From assembly GCF_027533505.1 (NCBI RefSeq), contig NZ_JAPZUB010000060.1, positions 1-49,401 on the forward strand: DNA of 49,401 nt. Reading direction: 5' to 3'. Source of the DNA: Flavobacterium sp. (GTDB lineage: Bacteria > Bacteroidota > Bacteroidia > Flavobacteriales > Flavobacteriaceae). Both the position numbers and the translations under genes were made by a program. Below the pieces are notes generated by a model. The model saw only the letters and a list, made by a program, of their open reading frames with translations, had not been told where the DNA came from and ran no database searches. Shown here piece after piece: positions 1 through 9,514 of the stretch; position 1 is the stretch's first letter, and every line of letters begins with the position of its first letter.

Positions 1-5
1 GACTC

Positions 6-106
6 TTTTTTTTATCGGTGCGGCGTGTCCCTACGGTCGAACCGCCGCCTTGTTTTTAGTGAGGCCCTTCAAGTTGAAGGGCCTCATTTTTTTTATCGGT
101 GCGGCG
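6..106 (+). terminator. Rho-independent terminator with duplicated flanks
   Basis: A perfect 10-bp stem (GAGGCCCTTC at 61-70, GAAGGGCCTC at 76-85) with a 5-nt loop is followed by eight T residues (87-94). The 20-nt string TTTTTTTTATCGGTGCGGCG occurs twice, at 6-25 and 87-106, so the terminator tail and its flank look duplicated. It probably ends a gene lying left of the window. Confidence 0.8.
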
Positions 107-109
107 CAA

Positions 110-147
110 ATGAATTATGAGTTATGAATTATGAGTTATGAATTATA
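110..147. repeat. 14-bp AT-rich tandem repeat
   Basis: ATGAATTATGAGTT occurs at 110-123 and 124-137, followed by a partial third copy from 138. It is a simple tandem array just after the terminator, with no coding potential. The remaining sequence up to the glgE promoter shows nothing else recognisable. Confidence 0.8.
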
Positions 148-363
148 AATGTTTAAGTAACCTTAACCTATCTAGAATGTATATCTTTAGAAACTCGGGC
201 TGCATGAATATTGATTTTGGGCGCAGAATATGTAATGCAGGTCATGGTAAATTGGTGACTAATTCAAAAACTGATTAATTTTACTTCATTTGCTTCACAT
301 TTGACAATATCAGTTTCATTAGCTTACTGTTTTTTAAAATATCCATAAATTTGAATCTTCGTG

Positions 364-393
364 TTTGCATTATATGTTTTTTTCCTAAATTTA
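364..393 (+). promoter_or_regulatory. Candidate glgE promoter
   Basis: TTTG at 364-367 is followed after 18 bp by TAAATTTA at 386-393, a 7/8 match to the Bacteroidota -7 element TAnnTTTG. Transcription would start near 400, leaving a leader of about 18 nt before the glgE ATG. Confidence 0.45.
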
Positions 394-417
394 AAAAGTT
401 CATAAAAAGACATAATA

Positions 418-2358
418 ATGCAAAATCAAAGACGTGTTATCTTAGAAAATATAGTACCTCAAGTAGATAACGGAATCTTTCCAATAAAACGAATTGTTGG
501 GCAATCGGTACAAGTAACAGCCGATGTTTTGGCCGACGGGCATGATGTTTTGGAAGCCGCCATTCAATATAAATTTGAGAAAGACAAAAAGTGGACGGAA
601 GTTCGAATGCATGCGCTTCCAAATGATGTATTTTCGGGACAATTTACGGTTGAAAAGCAAGGGAAATATAGTTATTTTGTGGAAGCTTGGGTTGATTACG
701 CCTTGAACTGGCAGTATGGCATTACCAAGAAAATCAACGATCATCAATATGTGAAATCAGAATTACTTGAGGGAGTTGAGTACATTCAATCGTTGTTAAA
801 ACTAGTGTCGGCCTCAGAAAAAAAATATTTGTTGGAATTAACAACGTGGTTTTCGGATGAAAAATATTATAATGAATCTATAAAAGCCGCTATTTCAGAG
901 GAACTCAAAGCTGTTTTTAAAAAGTATCCTACAAAACTATTGGCGAATCAGTCGCAGGAGTATTCTGTTTATGTAGATCGAAAGAAAGCGTTGTATAGCA
1001 CATGGTATGAATTTTTTCCTCGATCTGCGTCTTCAACCCCTGGACAACACGGTACGTTTAAGGATTGTGAAGCTTTATTGCCTCGCGTAGCAAAAATGGG
1101 ATTTGATACCTTGTATTTTCCTCCTGTGCATCCTATAGGGGAAGTCAATCGCAAAGGAAAAAACAATGCCACAGATGCAGTTCCCGGCGATGTCGGTTCC
1201 CCATGGGGTATTGGTTCCCATCATGGGGGTCATAAATCGCTCCATCCTGAGTTAGGGTCTCTAGAAGATTTTAAATTGCTTGTATCTTCGGCACAATCGC
1301 TTGGAATTGAAGTTGCGATGGATTTTGCTTTACAAGCTGCCCCCGATCATCCATGGGTTAAAGAGCATCCGCAATGGTTTAAATGGCGTCCCGATGGAAC
1401 GGTGCAATATGCTGAGAATCCTCCTAAAAAATACCAAGATATTCTTCCTATTTATTTTGAAACCACAGATTGGAAAAATCTTTGGAACGAACTTTTGAGC
1501 TGTGCTCTATATTGGATTGAAGAGTGTGGAATTCGTGTTTATCGTGTAGATAATCCCCATACAAAACCTTTTTATTTCTGGGGTTGGCTAATCGCAGAAG
1601 TGAAGAAAAAGCATCCTGATGTACTGTTTTTATCGGAAGCCTTTACTCGTCCTAAAATCATGCACGAATTAGCCAAACAAGGATTCACACAGTCGTATAC
1701 CTATTTTACTTGGCGTAATTCAAAGTCAGAACTTCAAGATTATGTAACAGAACTTACGCAAACGAATCAAAAGGAATTTTTCCGACCAAATTTCTGGCCT
1801 AATACGCCCGATATCAATCCGTTTGCATTACAAGGTGCCAATGAGAGTATGTATTTACAAAAGTATTTTTTGGCAGCGACACTTAGCTCCTCAGTGGGTA
1901 TTTACGGACCTGTATTTGAGTTTATGGTTTCCGATGCGGTCCCAGGTAAAGAGGAATATTATGACAGTGAAAAGTATCAAATTAGACATTGGAATTGGCA
2001 ACAGGAGAATAAAATAACGCTGTTAATCACCAAAATAAATAGTATTCGTCACGAAAATGCTGCCTTACAACAAACCAACAATATCGAATTTTGCGATACT
2101 GATAACGACCAAATCATTGCCTACTATAAATATGACGATGCAAAAACCAATGAATTACTGATGATTGCTAGTTTGGACGCCTATTACACCAAACAAGCTT
2201 GGGTTCGTCTGCCGCTTACCACTTTGGGGGTCAGTGAGGGACATTCGATTACAGTGATCGATTTGATTACTGGAAACAGTTATCATTGGGACAAGGAGTG
2301 GAATTTTGTGGAGTTGCATTCAGCTTTACCATTCCATTTATTTAAAATTATCAAATAA
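418..2358 (+). CDS. glgE: Alpha-1,4-glucan:maltose-1-phosphate maltosyltransferase (GlgE)
   Basis: Cytoplasmic GH13_3 enzyme that transfers maltosyl units from maltose-1-phosphate to the non-reducing end of alpha-1,4-glucans. The 646 aa match the usual length. The N-terminal beta-sandwich region (about 1-110) starts with RRVILENIVPQVDNG, typical of GlgE. The catalytic barrel carries YRVDNPHTKPF with the predicted nucleophile Asp378 and SEAFTRPKIM with the predicted acid Glu407; their spacing of 29 residues equals that of characterised GlgE. The ATG directly follows a plausible promoter. It leads an operon with the maltokinase, which makes its donor, 22 bp downstream. Identity is secure from the motifs; physiological role is inferred from the family. 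Confidence 0.95.
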   Translation: MQNQRRVILENIVPQVDNGIFPIKRIVGQSVQVTADVLADGHDVLEAAIQYKFEKDKKWTEVRMHALPNDVFSGQFTVEKQGKYSYFVEAWVDYALNWQYGITKKINDHQYVKSELLEGVEYIQSLLKLVSASEKKYLLELTTWFSDEKYYNESIKAAISEELKAVFKKYPTKLLANQSQEYSVYVDRKKALYSTWYEFFPRSASSTPGQHGTFKDCEALLPRVAKMGFDTLYFPPVHPIGEVNRKGKNNATDAVPGDVGSPWGIGSHHGGHKSLHPELGSLEDFKLLVSSAQSLGIEVAMDFALQAAPDHPWVKEHPQWFKWRPDGTVQYAENPPKKYQDILPIYFETTDWKNLWNELLSCALYWIEECGIRVYRVDNPHTKPFYFWGWLIAEVKKKHPDVLFLSEAFTRPKIMHELAKQGFTQSYTYFTWRNSKSELQDYVTELTQTNQKEFFRPNFWPNTPDINPFALQGANESMYLQKYFLAATLSSSVGIYGPVFEFMVSDAVPGKEEYYDSEKYQIRHWNWQQENKITLLITKINSIRHENAALQQTNNIEFCDTDNDQIIAYYKYDDAKTNELLMIASLDAYYTKQAWVRLPLTTLGVSEGHSITVIDLITGNSYHWDKEWNFVELHSALPFHLFKIIK

Positions 2359-2380
2359 CCCGAACAAAAACGTCTAGGCC

Positions 2381-4003
2381 ATGAAATTGGACAATCAGGA
2401 AACTTTCGCCACTCCATTTGCTTTTAAGAGTGAATGGAAAAACGCCTTCAACGATGATGAGTTTATCAAAGTTTTCTCTTCCGACATTTTAGAGAATTAC
2501 ATCATCAACAAGCGTTGGTATGGCGGAAAATCAAGTACACTTAAGTACATTGAAGTGGTAGATCATTTTAAAATTACCTCAAAGAAAAACACCTATTATG
2601 GCGTTTTATTGGAAGTCAATTTTAAGGAAGCCTTTTTCCAACATTATTTCATGCCTATTGCTTTTATGACCTCGGATGAATTGGATACAAGCACCATCAT
2701 TTCTCCCGCACGGTTTGCACACATCGACGGCTATTTAGTCGATGCATTGCATCAAGAGGATTTTCGAAAATTACTCTATGAAAATATTGCGCAATCGACC
2801 CATAATAAGGAGTTTAAACTTGTGTTTCACAAAGGGATGCATTTGGGTGATGTGGCCTATAAATCCTCTAAATTCATGGGGGTTGAGCAAAGTAATACTT
2901 CCATAGTGTACAACGACAGTTTTGTGTTAAAAATTTTCCGTCGTATTTATGTGAGTACCAATCCCGATTATGAAATCAGTCGCTTCTTGACCGAGCGCAT
3001 GGAATACAAAAACACTCCAGCCTATACGGGAAGTATCAATCTTGCGCTTCCAGAAGGGAATATAACCTTAGGATTAATGCAAGAATTGGTACCCAATCAA
3101 GGCGATGCTTGGAAATTCATGCTTGATCATTTGGATACGGTGTTTGATACGTTAACACGAAAAAAAATCAAAGTTAGCAAGCTGCCCCAAATTCCTATGT
3201 TTAAGCGTTTGAAAATTCAAGAAATTCCACCTGAAATCATTGATTGGGTAGGACTGAGTCTTTTTTTACGCATTCAAACGTTGGCACTCCGAACAGCAGA
3301 AATGCATGTGGCGCTTGGAGGGGATAGTCACGACACCGCTTTTACTCCCACGCGTTACAATGGCGATTATTCGGTTTGGTTGAAGAATCGTTTGTTGTAT
3401 CAATTTCAAAATCGCTTAAATATTATTGAAAATAGTTTGCACAAACTTGACGGATTAGCACTTGAACTAGCCCATCAGTTTCTTGAACATAAAAAGCTGA
3501 TTCGTAAGCATTTTGTGGATTTCGATTGGACCAAAATGAAGTCCGAACGCATCCGTATACACGGCGATTATCATTTGGGGCAAGTCCTTGTCAATGGCGA
3601 TGATTTCTACATCCTTGATTTTGAGGGCGAACCCGAAAGTACTATCCGCGACCGGAAAGTGAAACAGCCCCCTCTTAAAGATGTCGCGGGTATGTTTCGC
3701 TCATTTCATTATGCTATCTATGCGACCATTTTCAACAACCGCGACAAGTACCCACAAGAACAGGAGGAATTGTTTGACGCAGCCGAATTGCTATTCCGTT
3801 ACTTGGTCGGTGCCTTTTTGGATACGTATATCGAAAAAGTACAAGCTGGAAATCTTAATATCGGTTATAGTCAAGAAATCGAATTTCTATTGAAATACTG
3901 TCTGCTCGAGAAAGCAGTTTATGAGTTGGGTTATGAGCTAAATTCTCGACCCCGATGGGCGGTGATTCCGTTGCGCGGTATTCAGAGTATTATGAATTAT
4001 TAG
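2381..4003 (+). CDS. mak: Maltokinase (Mak/Pep2 type)
   Basis: ATP-dependent kinase that phosphorylates maltose at C1 to feed GlgE. This is a stand-alone 540-aa protein, not a fusion to trehalose synthase. The N-terminal maltokinase cap has NKRWYGGKSS (about residues 43-52), characteristic of the family. The kinase fold shows the catalytic loop IHGDYHLGQ with Asp396, and the metal-binding DFEGEP with Asp413. The gene begins 22 bp after glgE and is probably cotranscribed with it. TreS, which normally supplies maltose from trehalose, is not adjacent, so the maltose source is not visible here. Confidence 0.88.
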   Translation: MKLDNQETFATPFAFKSEWKNAFNDDEFIKVFSSDILENYIINKRWYGGKSSTLKYIEVVDHFKITSKKNTYYGVLLEVNFKEAFFQHYFMPIAFMTSDELDTSTIISPARFAHIDGYLVDALHQEDFRKLLYENIAQSTHNKEFKLVFHKGMHLGDVAYKSSKFMGVEQSNTSIVYNDSFVLKIFRRIYVSTNPDYEISRFLTERMEYKNTPAYTGSINLALPEGNITLGLMQELVPNQGDAWKFMLDHLDTVFDTLTRKKIKVSKLPQIPMFKRLKIQEIPPEIIDWVGLSLFLRIQTLALRTAEMHVALGGDSHDTAFTPTRYNGDYSVWLKNRLLYQFQNRLNIIENSLHKLDGLALELAHQFLEHKKLIRKHFVDFDWTKMKSERIRIHGDYHLGQVLVNGDDFYILDFEGEPESTIRDRKVKQPPLKDVAGMFRSFHYAIYATIFNNRDKYPQEQEELFDAAELLFRYLVGAFLDTYIEKVQAGNLNIGYSQEIEFLLKYCLLEKAVYELGYELNSRPRWAVIPLRGIQSIMNY

Positions 4004-4027
4004 GAGCATAACCCTAACTTTCAACCG

Positions 4028-4154
4028 AACCCCGTTCCGGCTATTCGCTGTATCTCACTCCGAAAACTCCGTGAGGATGCCGCTACTATCCGGGCTAAAA
4101 AGAAATATAATTTATTAATCATAAAACCTAACATGTTTCAAAAACCTGTTAGGT
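4028..4154. repeat. REP-like palindromic intergenic element before glgB
   Basis: The 161-bp gap between mak and glgB holds two palindromes. The first is a long imperfect hairpin: CCGGCTATTCGCTGTAT near 4036 pairs imperfectly with ATGCCGCTACTATCCGG ending near 4094, with an inner CTCAC/GTGAG pair. The second is perfect: ACCTAACA (4126-4133) and TGTTAGGT (4147-4154), 11 nt before the glgB ATG. There is no T-run after either, so they look more like dispersed palindromic repeats than terminators, although an mRNA processing role between mak and glgB is possible. Confidence 0.6.
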
Positions 4155-4164
4155 CTCACACCAC

Positions 4165-6072
4165 ATGAACCCAGTACAACACCACTCCCTCTTTACCGAT
4201 TTCGACATCGATTTGTTCAAAGCCGGTAAACATTTTAAACTCTATGAAAAACTAGGCGCCCACCTTCTCGAAGTCAACGGCGTTCAAGGATGCTATTTTG
4301 CCGTTTGGGCACCCTCCGCCAAAAATGTGTCCGTGATTGGCGATTTCAACTATTGGGTAGAAGGCCAGCATCCGCTACAAGTGCGTTGGGACAGTTCGGG
4401 CATCTGGGAAGGTTTCATTCCCGGTATCGATAAAGGCACCAAATACAAATTCAAAATACAATCCAACTACGGCGACCAAATCACCGAAAAAGCCGATCCC
4501 TTTGCGCTGTATTGTGAAACACCACCACATACTGCCTCGGTAGTTTGGGATTTGACTTATAAATGGAAAGATGCCACTTGGATGAAAAATCGTGCCAACC
4601 ACAACGGTTTAGACAAACCAATGTCGGTATATGAAGTGCATTTGGGATCGTGGAAACGCAACCTCGAACAAAATCGATCGCTGAGTTATATCGAGCTCGC
4701 CGAGGATCTAGTGAATTATGTGAAAGAAACCGGATTTACCCATGTGGAGTTTATGCCCATCATGGAATATCCTTTTGATCCCTCATGGGGCTATCAGCTG
4801 GTCGGCTATTTTGCGCCAACGTCACGTTTTGGCAAACCTCAAGATTTTATGTTCTTGGTCGATAAATTGCACCAAGCAGGGATAGGCGTGATTCTCGATT
4901 GGGTACCGTCGCATTTTCCCAGTGATGCCCATGGGCTCGGCTTTTTTGATGGTTCACATCTGTATGAACATCCCGATATTCGTAAAGGCTATCACCCCGA
5001 TTGGAAAAGTTTGATTTTCAATTACGGTCGCAATGAAGTCCGGTCGTTCTTGATAAGTAATGCTATCTTTTGGTTACAACATTACCACGCCGACGGTTTA
5101 CGCGTAGATGCGGTAGCCTCAATGTTGTATTTGGATTATTCAAGAAAAGACGGGGAGTGGGAGCCCAATATCTATGGGGGAAGAGAAAATCTCGAAACGA
5201 TTAGCTTCCTCAAGGATTTCAACGAAGCTGTTTATCAAATGTTTCCCGATGTGCAAACTATTGCCGAGGAAAGTACTAGTTTTCCAATGGTATCACGCCC
5301 CACTTTCTTGGGAGGTTTAGGTTTTGGTATGAAATGGATGATGGGCTGGATGCATGATACTTTACAGTATTTTAAAAAAGAACCTATTTACCGAAAATAC
5401 CACCAAAACGACATCACGTTCTCCATGACTTATGCCTTTACCGAGAACTTCATGTTGCCCTTGTCACATGATGAAGTGGTGTATGGAAAGCATTCAATTT
5501 TGGGGCGTATGACCGGTGATGAATGGCAACGATTTGCCAATCTTCGTTTACTGTATGGCTATATGTTTACCCATCCCGGTACAAAATTGCTGTTTATGGG
5601 TAGTGAATTTGGCCAAAGTGGCGAATGGAATTTTGAACAAAGCCTGGAATGGCATTTGCTACAATACGAGTACCACAAAGGAATCAAACAGTGTATCACC
5701 GATTTAAATGCTTTATACCGCAATACTCCGGCATTGTATGAAAAACAATTTTCCGCCGAGGGATTTGAGTGGATTAATTATAGCGATAACGAAAATTCAG
5801 TCTTGGCCTACATCCGCAAAGGAACAAAAGAAAAAGAGTTCGTCATTATCGTTTGTAATATGACCCCGGTTGTGCATGAGCAGTACCGTATTGGGATTCC
5901 GAAAACGGGTAAGTTGAAAGAGCTTTTCAACTCCGATAAATCCGAATACGGAGGAAGCAATGTGGTACATCACCAACCGGTCAAAATAGAAAAACTTCCC
6001 TGGAACGGACGTGAATGTTCTGCCGAAATTAAATTACCTCCTTTAGGCATGGTCGTTTTTACACTTTCGTAG
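4165..6072 (+). CDS. glgB: 1,4-alpha-glucan branching enzyme (GlgB)
   Basis: GH13_9 enzyme that cuts alpha-1,4 chains and rejoins them as alpha-1,6 branches, completing the GlgE polymer pathway. The 635 aa include the CBM48 module (GCYFAVWAPSAKNVSVIGDFN, about residues 42-61) and a (beta/alpha)8 barrel. The catalytic triad is visible and spaced as in E. coli GlgB: nucleophile Asp315 in GLRVDAVASMLYLDY, acid Glu368 in IAEEST, and Asp436 in LSHDEVVYGKHS. A strong terminator follows the stop, so the glgE-mak-glgB unit ends here. Confidence 0.97.
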   Translation: MNPVQHHSLFTDFDIDLFKAGKHFKLYEKLGAHLLEVNGVQGCYFAVWAPSAKNVSVIGDFNYWVEGQHPLQVRWDSSGIWEGFIPGIDKGTKYKFKIQSNYGDQITEKADPFALYCETPPHTASVVWDLTYKWKDATWMKNRANHNGLDKPMSVYEVHLGSWKRNLEQNRSLSYIELAEDLVNYVKETGFTHVEFMPIMEYPFDPSWGYQLVGYFAPTSRFGKPQDFMFLVDKLHQAGIGVILDWVPSHFPSDAHGLGFFDGSHLYEHPDIRKGYHPDWKSLIFNYGRNEVRSFLISNAIFWLQHYHADGLRVDAVASMLYLDYSRKDGEWEPNIYGGRENLETISFLKDFNEAVYQMFPDVQTIAEESTSFPMVSRPTFLGGLGFGMKWMMGWMHDTLQYFKKEPIYRKYHQNDITFSMTYAFTENFMLPLSHDEVVYGKHSILGRMTGDEWQRFANLRLLYGYMFTHPGTKLLFMGSEFGQSGEWNFEQSLEWHLLQYEYHKGIKQCITDLNALYRNTPALYEKQFSAEGFEWINYSDNENSVLAYIRKGTKEKEFVIIVCNMTPVVHEQYRIGIPKTGKLKELFNSDKSEYGGSNVVHHQPVKIEKLPWNGRECSAEIKLPPLGMVVFTLS

Positions 6073-6100
6073 TGTCAACATGGAAATAGTCTCAAAAAAA

Positions 6101-6126
6101 AGTCCGATTCCCCTCGGACTTTTTTG
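6101..6126 (+). terminator. Terminator after glgB
   Basis: AGTCCGA (6101-6107) and TCGGACT (6114-6120) form a 7-bp stem with a 6-nt loop, preceded by an A-run and followed by a T-run, 28 bp after the glgB stop. The flanking A-run makes it potentially bidirectional. Confidence 0.85.
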
Positions 6127-6217
6127 GTCTATTTTAGAAACAGTCAAAAGCTATTCACACCGCAAACGTTGTAGTTAAAAATAAGAATATTAGGGTGTTA
6201 ATTTATCGCTTTCAACT

Positions 6218-6243
6218 TTGTAAATTTGGCACTTTTACATTTG
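6218..6243 (+). promoter_or_regulatory. Candidate alpha-glucosidase promoter(s)
   Basis: Two perfect TAnnTTTG elements lie just before the start codon: TAAATTTG (6221-6228) and TACATTTG (6236-6243). A TTG is present at 6218-6220. Use of the second element would give an almost leaderless mRNA for the ATG at 6251; use of the first would leave a leader of about 16 nt. Confidence 0.45.
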
Positions 6244-6250
6244 CATTCTT

Positions 6251-8650
6251 ATGATTATTAATACCGAACTTGAGTATAAAGGCGATTTATTTCCGTCCAC
6301 AATAACCTCCTATACTAAAGAAGTTGATTCTATCGATTTCTTTACCGATAACAATGTGATCATGCGCGTTACCGTTTTGCGTGATAGCATGATTCGTTTC
6401 CGATTCACGGCCAAAGGGTATTTTAGTAATGATTTCTCCTATGCTATTGACAAAAGTCAGTCTCACGGTTACAATGTGCTCGAGTTGACCGAGTTTGACG
6501 ATCATTTTAAATTACAAACGAGCAAAGTATATGTCATCGTACAAAAGCAAAGTGCTCGTGTAGGGATTTATGAACTCGACGGCACTCCGATTGTCGAAGA
6601 TGAGTTGGGTTTTCATTGGGAAGAATCCTATGAATTTGGCGGCAATATCGTTAAAATGAGCAAAATGTCGCCCGAAGGTGAAAGTTTCTATGGATTAGGG
6701 GACAAAGCAACCCATTTGAACTTAAAAGGCAAACGCCTCGAAAACTGGGCTACCGACCAATATGCATTTCATAAAGATCAAGAACCTTTATACAAAGTTG
6801 TCCCATTTTACATTGGTCTTCGTAATACTAAGGCTTATGGCATTTTCTTTGACAACACCTTCCGTTCCTTTTTTGATTTTAGTCACGAACGAAAAGGGGT
6901 TACAAGCTTTTGGGCCGATGGGGGCGAAATGAATTATTATTTCATTTACGGACCCAAAATGAGCGATGTGGTCACTACCTATACCCATTTGACCGGAAAA
7001 CCAGAATTGCCCCCCCTTTGGACGCTAGGTTATCATCAATGCAAATGGAGTTATTATCCCGAAGCTAAGGTAAAAGAGATTACGTCAAAGTTTCGCGAAC
7101 TTCAAATTCCCTGTGATGCCATCTATCTCGATATTGATTATATGGAGGGTTTCCGCTGTTTTACATGGAGTAAAGACTACTTTCCAGAACCTAAGCGAAT
7201 GGTGCAAGAATTGGCCAAAGACGGATTTAAAACAGTAGTTATCATTGATCCCGGGATAAAAATTGATAATGATTATTGGGTGTATAAAGAAGCGCTTGAA
7301 AAAGATTATTTCTGTAAACGTGCCGATGGTCCCTATATGAAAGGAAAAGTGTGGCCCGGTGAATGTAATTTTCCCGATTACACCAATCCTGAAGTGCGTG
7401 AGTGGTGGGCTGGATTGTTTAAGGAGTTGATTGCCGAAATTGGAGTGAAAGGCGTGTGGAACGATATGAACGAACCCGCAGTCATGGAAGTACCCACCAA
7501 AACTTTCCCGCTAGATGTTCGTCACAATTATGATGGCAACAATTGCAGTCACCGCAAAGCCCACAATATCTACGGAACCCAAATGGCTCGGGCAACCTAC
7601 GAAGGCGTGAAGCGATTTGCTTTCCCCAAGCGTCCGTTTATCATTACCCGGTCAGCATATTCTGGAGCACAACGCTACACTTCTTCTTGGACCGGTGATA
7701 ATGTGGCTACTTGGGAACATTTATGGATTGCCAATGTACAAATGCAACGTATGTCCATTTCAGGAATGGGCTTTACAGGGAGCGATATCGGAGGATTTGC
7801 CGAACAACCCAGTGCGGAATTGTATGCGCGTTGGATTCAATTGGGCGTGTTTCACCCCTTTTGTCGTACCCACTCTTCGGGACACCATGGTGATCAGGAA
7901 CCTTGGAGTTTTGGGGATGAAGTCATTGAAATTACACGAAAATTTGTCGAACTACGCTACCAATTATTACCGTATCTCTATACCATGTTTTGGCACTATA
8001 TCAATGACGGAATTCCGATGTTGAAACCCTTGGTGTATTTTGATCAAGAAGATCCCCAAACGCATTACCGAACAGATGAGTTTTTATTTGGAAATCAGAT
8101 TTTTGTCTGTCCTATTTTAGAACCCAATGCACAAGGACGACGCTTGTATTTACCACAAGGCAACTGGTATAACTATTGGACACAAGAATTAGTTCGTGGA
8201 AAACGAGAGTTGTGGGTAAGCACCGATTTTGACCAAATTCCAATCTTTATCAAAGAAGGAGCTATTATTCCTAAATATCCCGTTCAACAATATGTGGGAC
8301 AAATCGAATGTCCCGAATTGCGTTTGGAGGTATATTTTAAATTAGGGAAAGAAAAATCGTATGTCTTTGAAGATGCACAAGATGGGTATGATTACACCAA
8401 AGGACGTTACAGCTACAAAACGTTTAGCCTAAACGGAAAAGAAAACGAACTTTTTATCACACAACATCAAGAGGGGTCTTTTGAAACGCAATATCAAACC
8501 ATTACCATTCAAGTGATTGGATTGCCATTTGAAGTAAAAGGAATTGAAATTGACAATGAAAAAATCCTTTTTGACAAAGAGGCCATTAATGTAGCTGAAG
8601 GAATTGTCATCGACAAGGATTTCACTGAATTGCATATCATTGGAGTGTAA
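6251..8650 (+). CDS. GH31 family alpha-glucosidase
   Basis: Retaining alpha-glucosidase of glycoside hydrolase family 31, predicted to release glucose from the ends of maltodextrins or glycogen. The 799-aa protein has an N-terminal beta-sandwich, the barrel motif GVWNDMNEPA with nucleophile Asp405, and SSWTGDN with predicted acid/base Asp483. No signal peptide is apparent, so it is probably cytoplasmic. It has its own promoter after the glgB terminator yet sits beside the GlgE operon, suggesting a role in mobilising or recycling the same glucan. Exact linkage specificity cannot be read from the sequence. Confidence 0.93.
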   Translation: MIINTELEYKGDLFPSTITSYTKEVDSIDFFTDNNVIMRVTVLRDSMIRFRFTAKGYFSNDFSYAIDKSQSHGYNVLELTEFDDHFKLQTSKVYVIVQKQSARVGIYELDGTPIVEDELGFHWEESYEFGGNIVKMSKMSPEGESFYGLGDKATHLNLKGKRLENWATDQYAFHKDQEPLYKVVPFYIGLRNTKAYGIFFDNTFRSFFDFSHERKGVTSFWADGGEMNYYFIYGPKMSDVVTTYTHLTGKPELPPLWTLGYHQCKWSYYPEAKVKEITSKFRELQIPCDAIYLDIDYMEGFRCFTWSKDYFPEPKRMVQELAKDGFKTVVIIDPGIKIDNDYWVYKEALEKDYFCKRADGPYMKGKVWPGECNFPDYTNPEVREWWAGLFKELIAEIGVKGVWNDMNEPAVMEVPTKTFPLDVRHNYDGNNCSHRKAHNIYGTQMARATYEGVKRFAFPKRPFIITRSAYSGAQRYTSSWTGDNVATWEHLWIANVQMQRMSISGMGFTGSDIGGFAEQPSAELYARWIQLGVFHPFCRTHSSGHHGDQEPWSFGDEVIEITRKFVELRYQLLPYLYTMFWHYINDGIPMLKPLVYFDQEDPQTHYRTDEFLFGNQIFVCPILEPNAQGRRLYLPQGNWYNYWTQELVRGKRELWVSTDFDQIPIFIKEGAIIPKYPVQQYVGQIECPELRLEVYFKLGKEKSYVFEDAQDGYDYTKGRYSYKTFSLNGKENELFITQHQEGSFETQYQTITIQVIGLPFEVKGIEIDNEKILFDKEAINVAEGIVIDKDFTELHIIGV

Positions 8651-8656
8651 GTTTTG

Positions 8657-8664
8657 TATTTTTG
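8657..8664 (+). promoter_or_regulatory. Candidate -7 element for the M48 lipoprotein gene
   Basis: TATTTTTG (8657-8664) matches TAnnTTTG and starts 7 bp after the alpha-glucosidase stop. It puts the transcription start near 8671, supporting translation from the ATG at 8681 and not from further upstream. Confidence 0.4.
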
Positions 8665-8680
8665 TGTAAAATTTGGGCCC

Positions 8681-9499
8681 ATGAATTACAAAAAGTTAAC
8701 CTCTGGATTTGTTGCAATTTTACTCGTTGCAGCGTGTGCTACCAATCCTTTTACAGGAAAAAGCACCATGGCTTTTGTGCCGAATAGTGAAATATTGCCC
8801 TCTTCTTTTCAACAGTATAGTCAGTTTTTGTCCGAAAACAAAGTGGTGACCAATACACCAGAAGCCCGTAAAGTAGAGCAAATTGGGACAAAAATTAAAG
8901 TGGCCGCCGAACGTTGGTTGCAGGCCAATGGGCATCCCGAATACCTTAAAGATTACCAATGGGAATTCCGTTTGGTAGACAGTAAAGAAGTCAATGCATG
9001 GTGTATGCCAGGAGGAAAAATTGTGTTTTATACGGGTATTCTTCCAATCACGCAAACCGACGCAGGCTTGGCAACGGTTATGGGGCATGAAGTGGCTCAT
9101 GCTTTATGCAACCACGGCCAACAACGGATGAGCGCAGGATTATTACAACAATTGGGAGCCATTGGTGTTGGAGCTGCTGTAGGAAATAAATCGGCAGAAA
9201 CGCAACAACTCGCCATGACCGCTTACGGAGTTACTACGCAAGTAGGAGGAATGATGCCCTTTAGTCGTAAGCATGAAAGTGAAGCTGATAAAATCGGACT
9301 TTTACTGATGGCCATAGCGGGCTACAATCCCGAGGAAGCCATTCCGTTTTGGGAGCGCATGGGTGCTAAGTCGGGAGGACAAGCCCCTCCGGAGTTTTTG
9401 AGTACACACCCCTCTGACGCAACCCGTATGGCGCAAATTCGTGAATTGTTACCTGCCGTTAAAACCGAAGCTGCAAAATTCGGAGTTAGCTTTAAATAA
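8681..9499 (+). CDS. M48 family metalloprotease lipoprotein
   Basis: Zinc metallopeptidase of the M48 family (BepA/LoiP-like), predicted to be membrane-anchored in the periplasm, where such enzymes act in quality control of envelope proteins. The chosen ATG gives a clean lipoprotein signal (MNYKKLTSGFVAILLVAAC, lipid-modified Cys19); a longer in-frame reading would spoil it. The zinc motif HEVAH is at residues 136-140, and the downstream ESEAD supplies the third ligand. Length is 272 aa, normal for the single-domain type. It has no functional link to the glucan genes before it. Confidence 0.92.
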   Translation: MNYKKLTSGFVAILLVAACATNPFTGKSTMAFVPNSEILPSSFQQYSQFLSENKVVTNTPEARKVEQIGTKIKVAAERWLQANGHPEYLKDYQWEFRLVDSKEVNAWCMPGGKIVFYTGILPITQTDAGLATVMGHEVAHALCNHGQQRMSAGLLQQLGAIGVGAAVGNKSAETQQLAMTAYGVTTQVGGMMPFSRKHESEADKIGLLLMAIAGYNPEEAIPFWERMGAKSGGQAPPEFLSTHPSDATRMAQIRELLPAVKTEAAKFGVSFK

Positions 9500-9514
9500 A
9501 TCATTTTATTCTTC

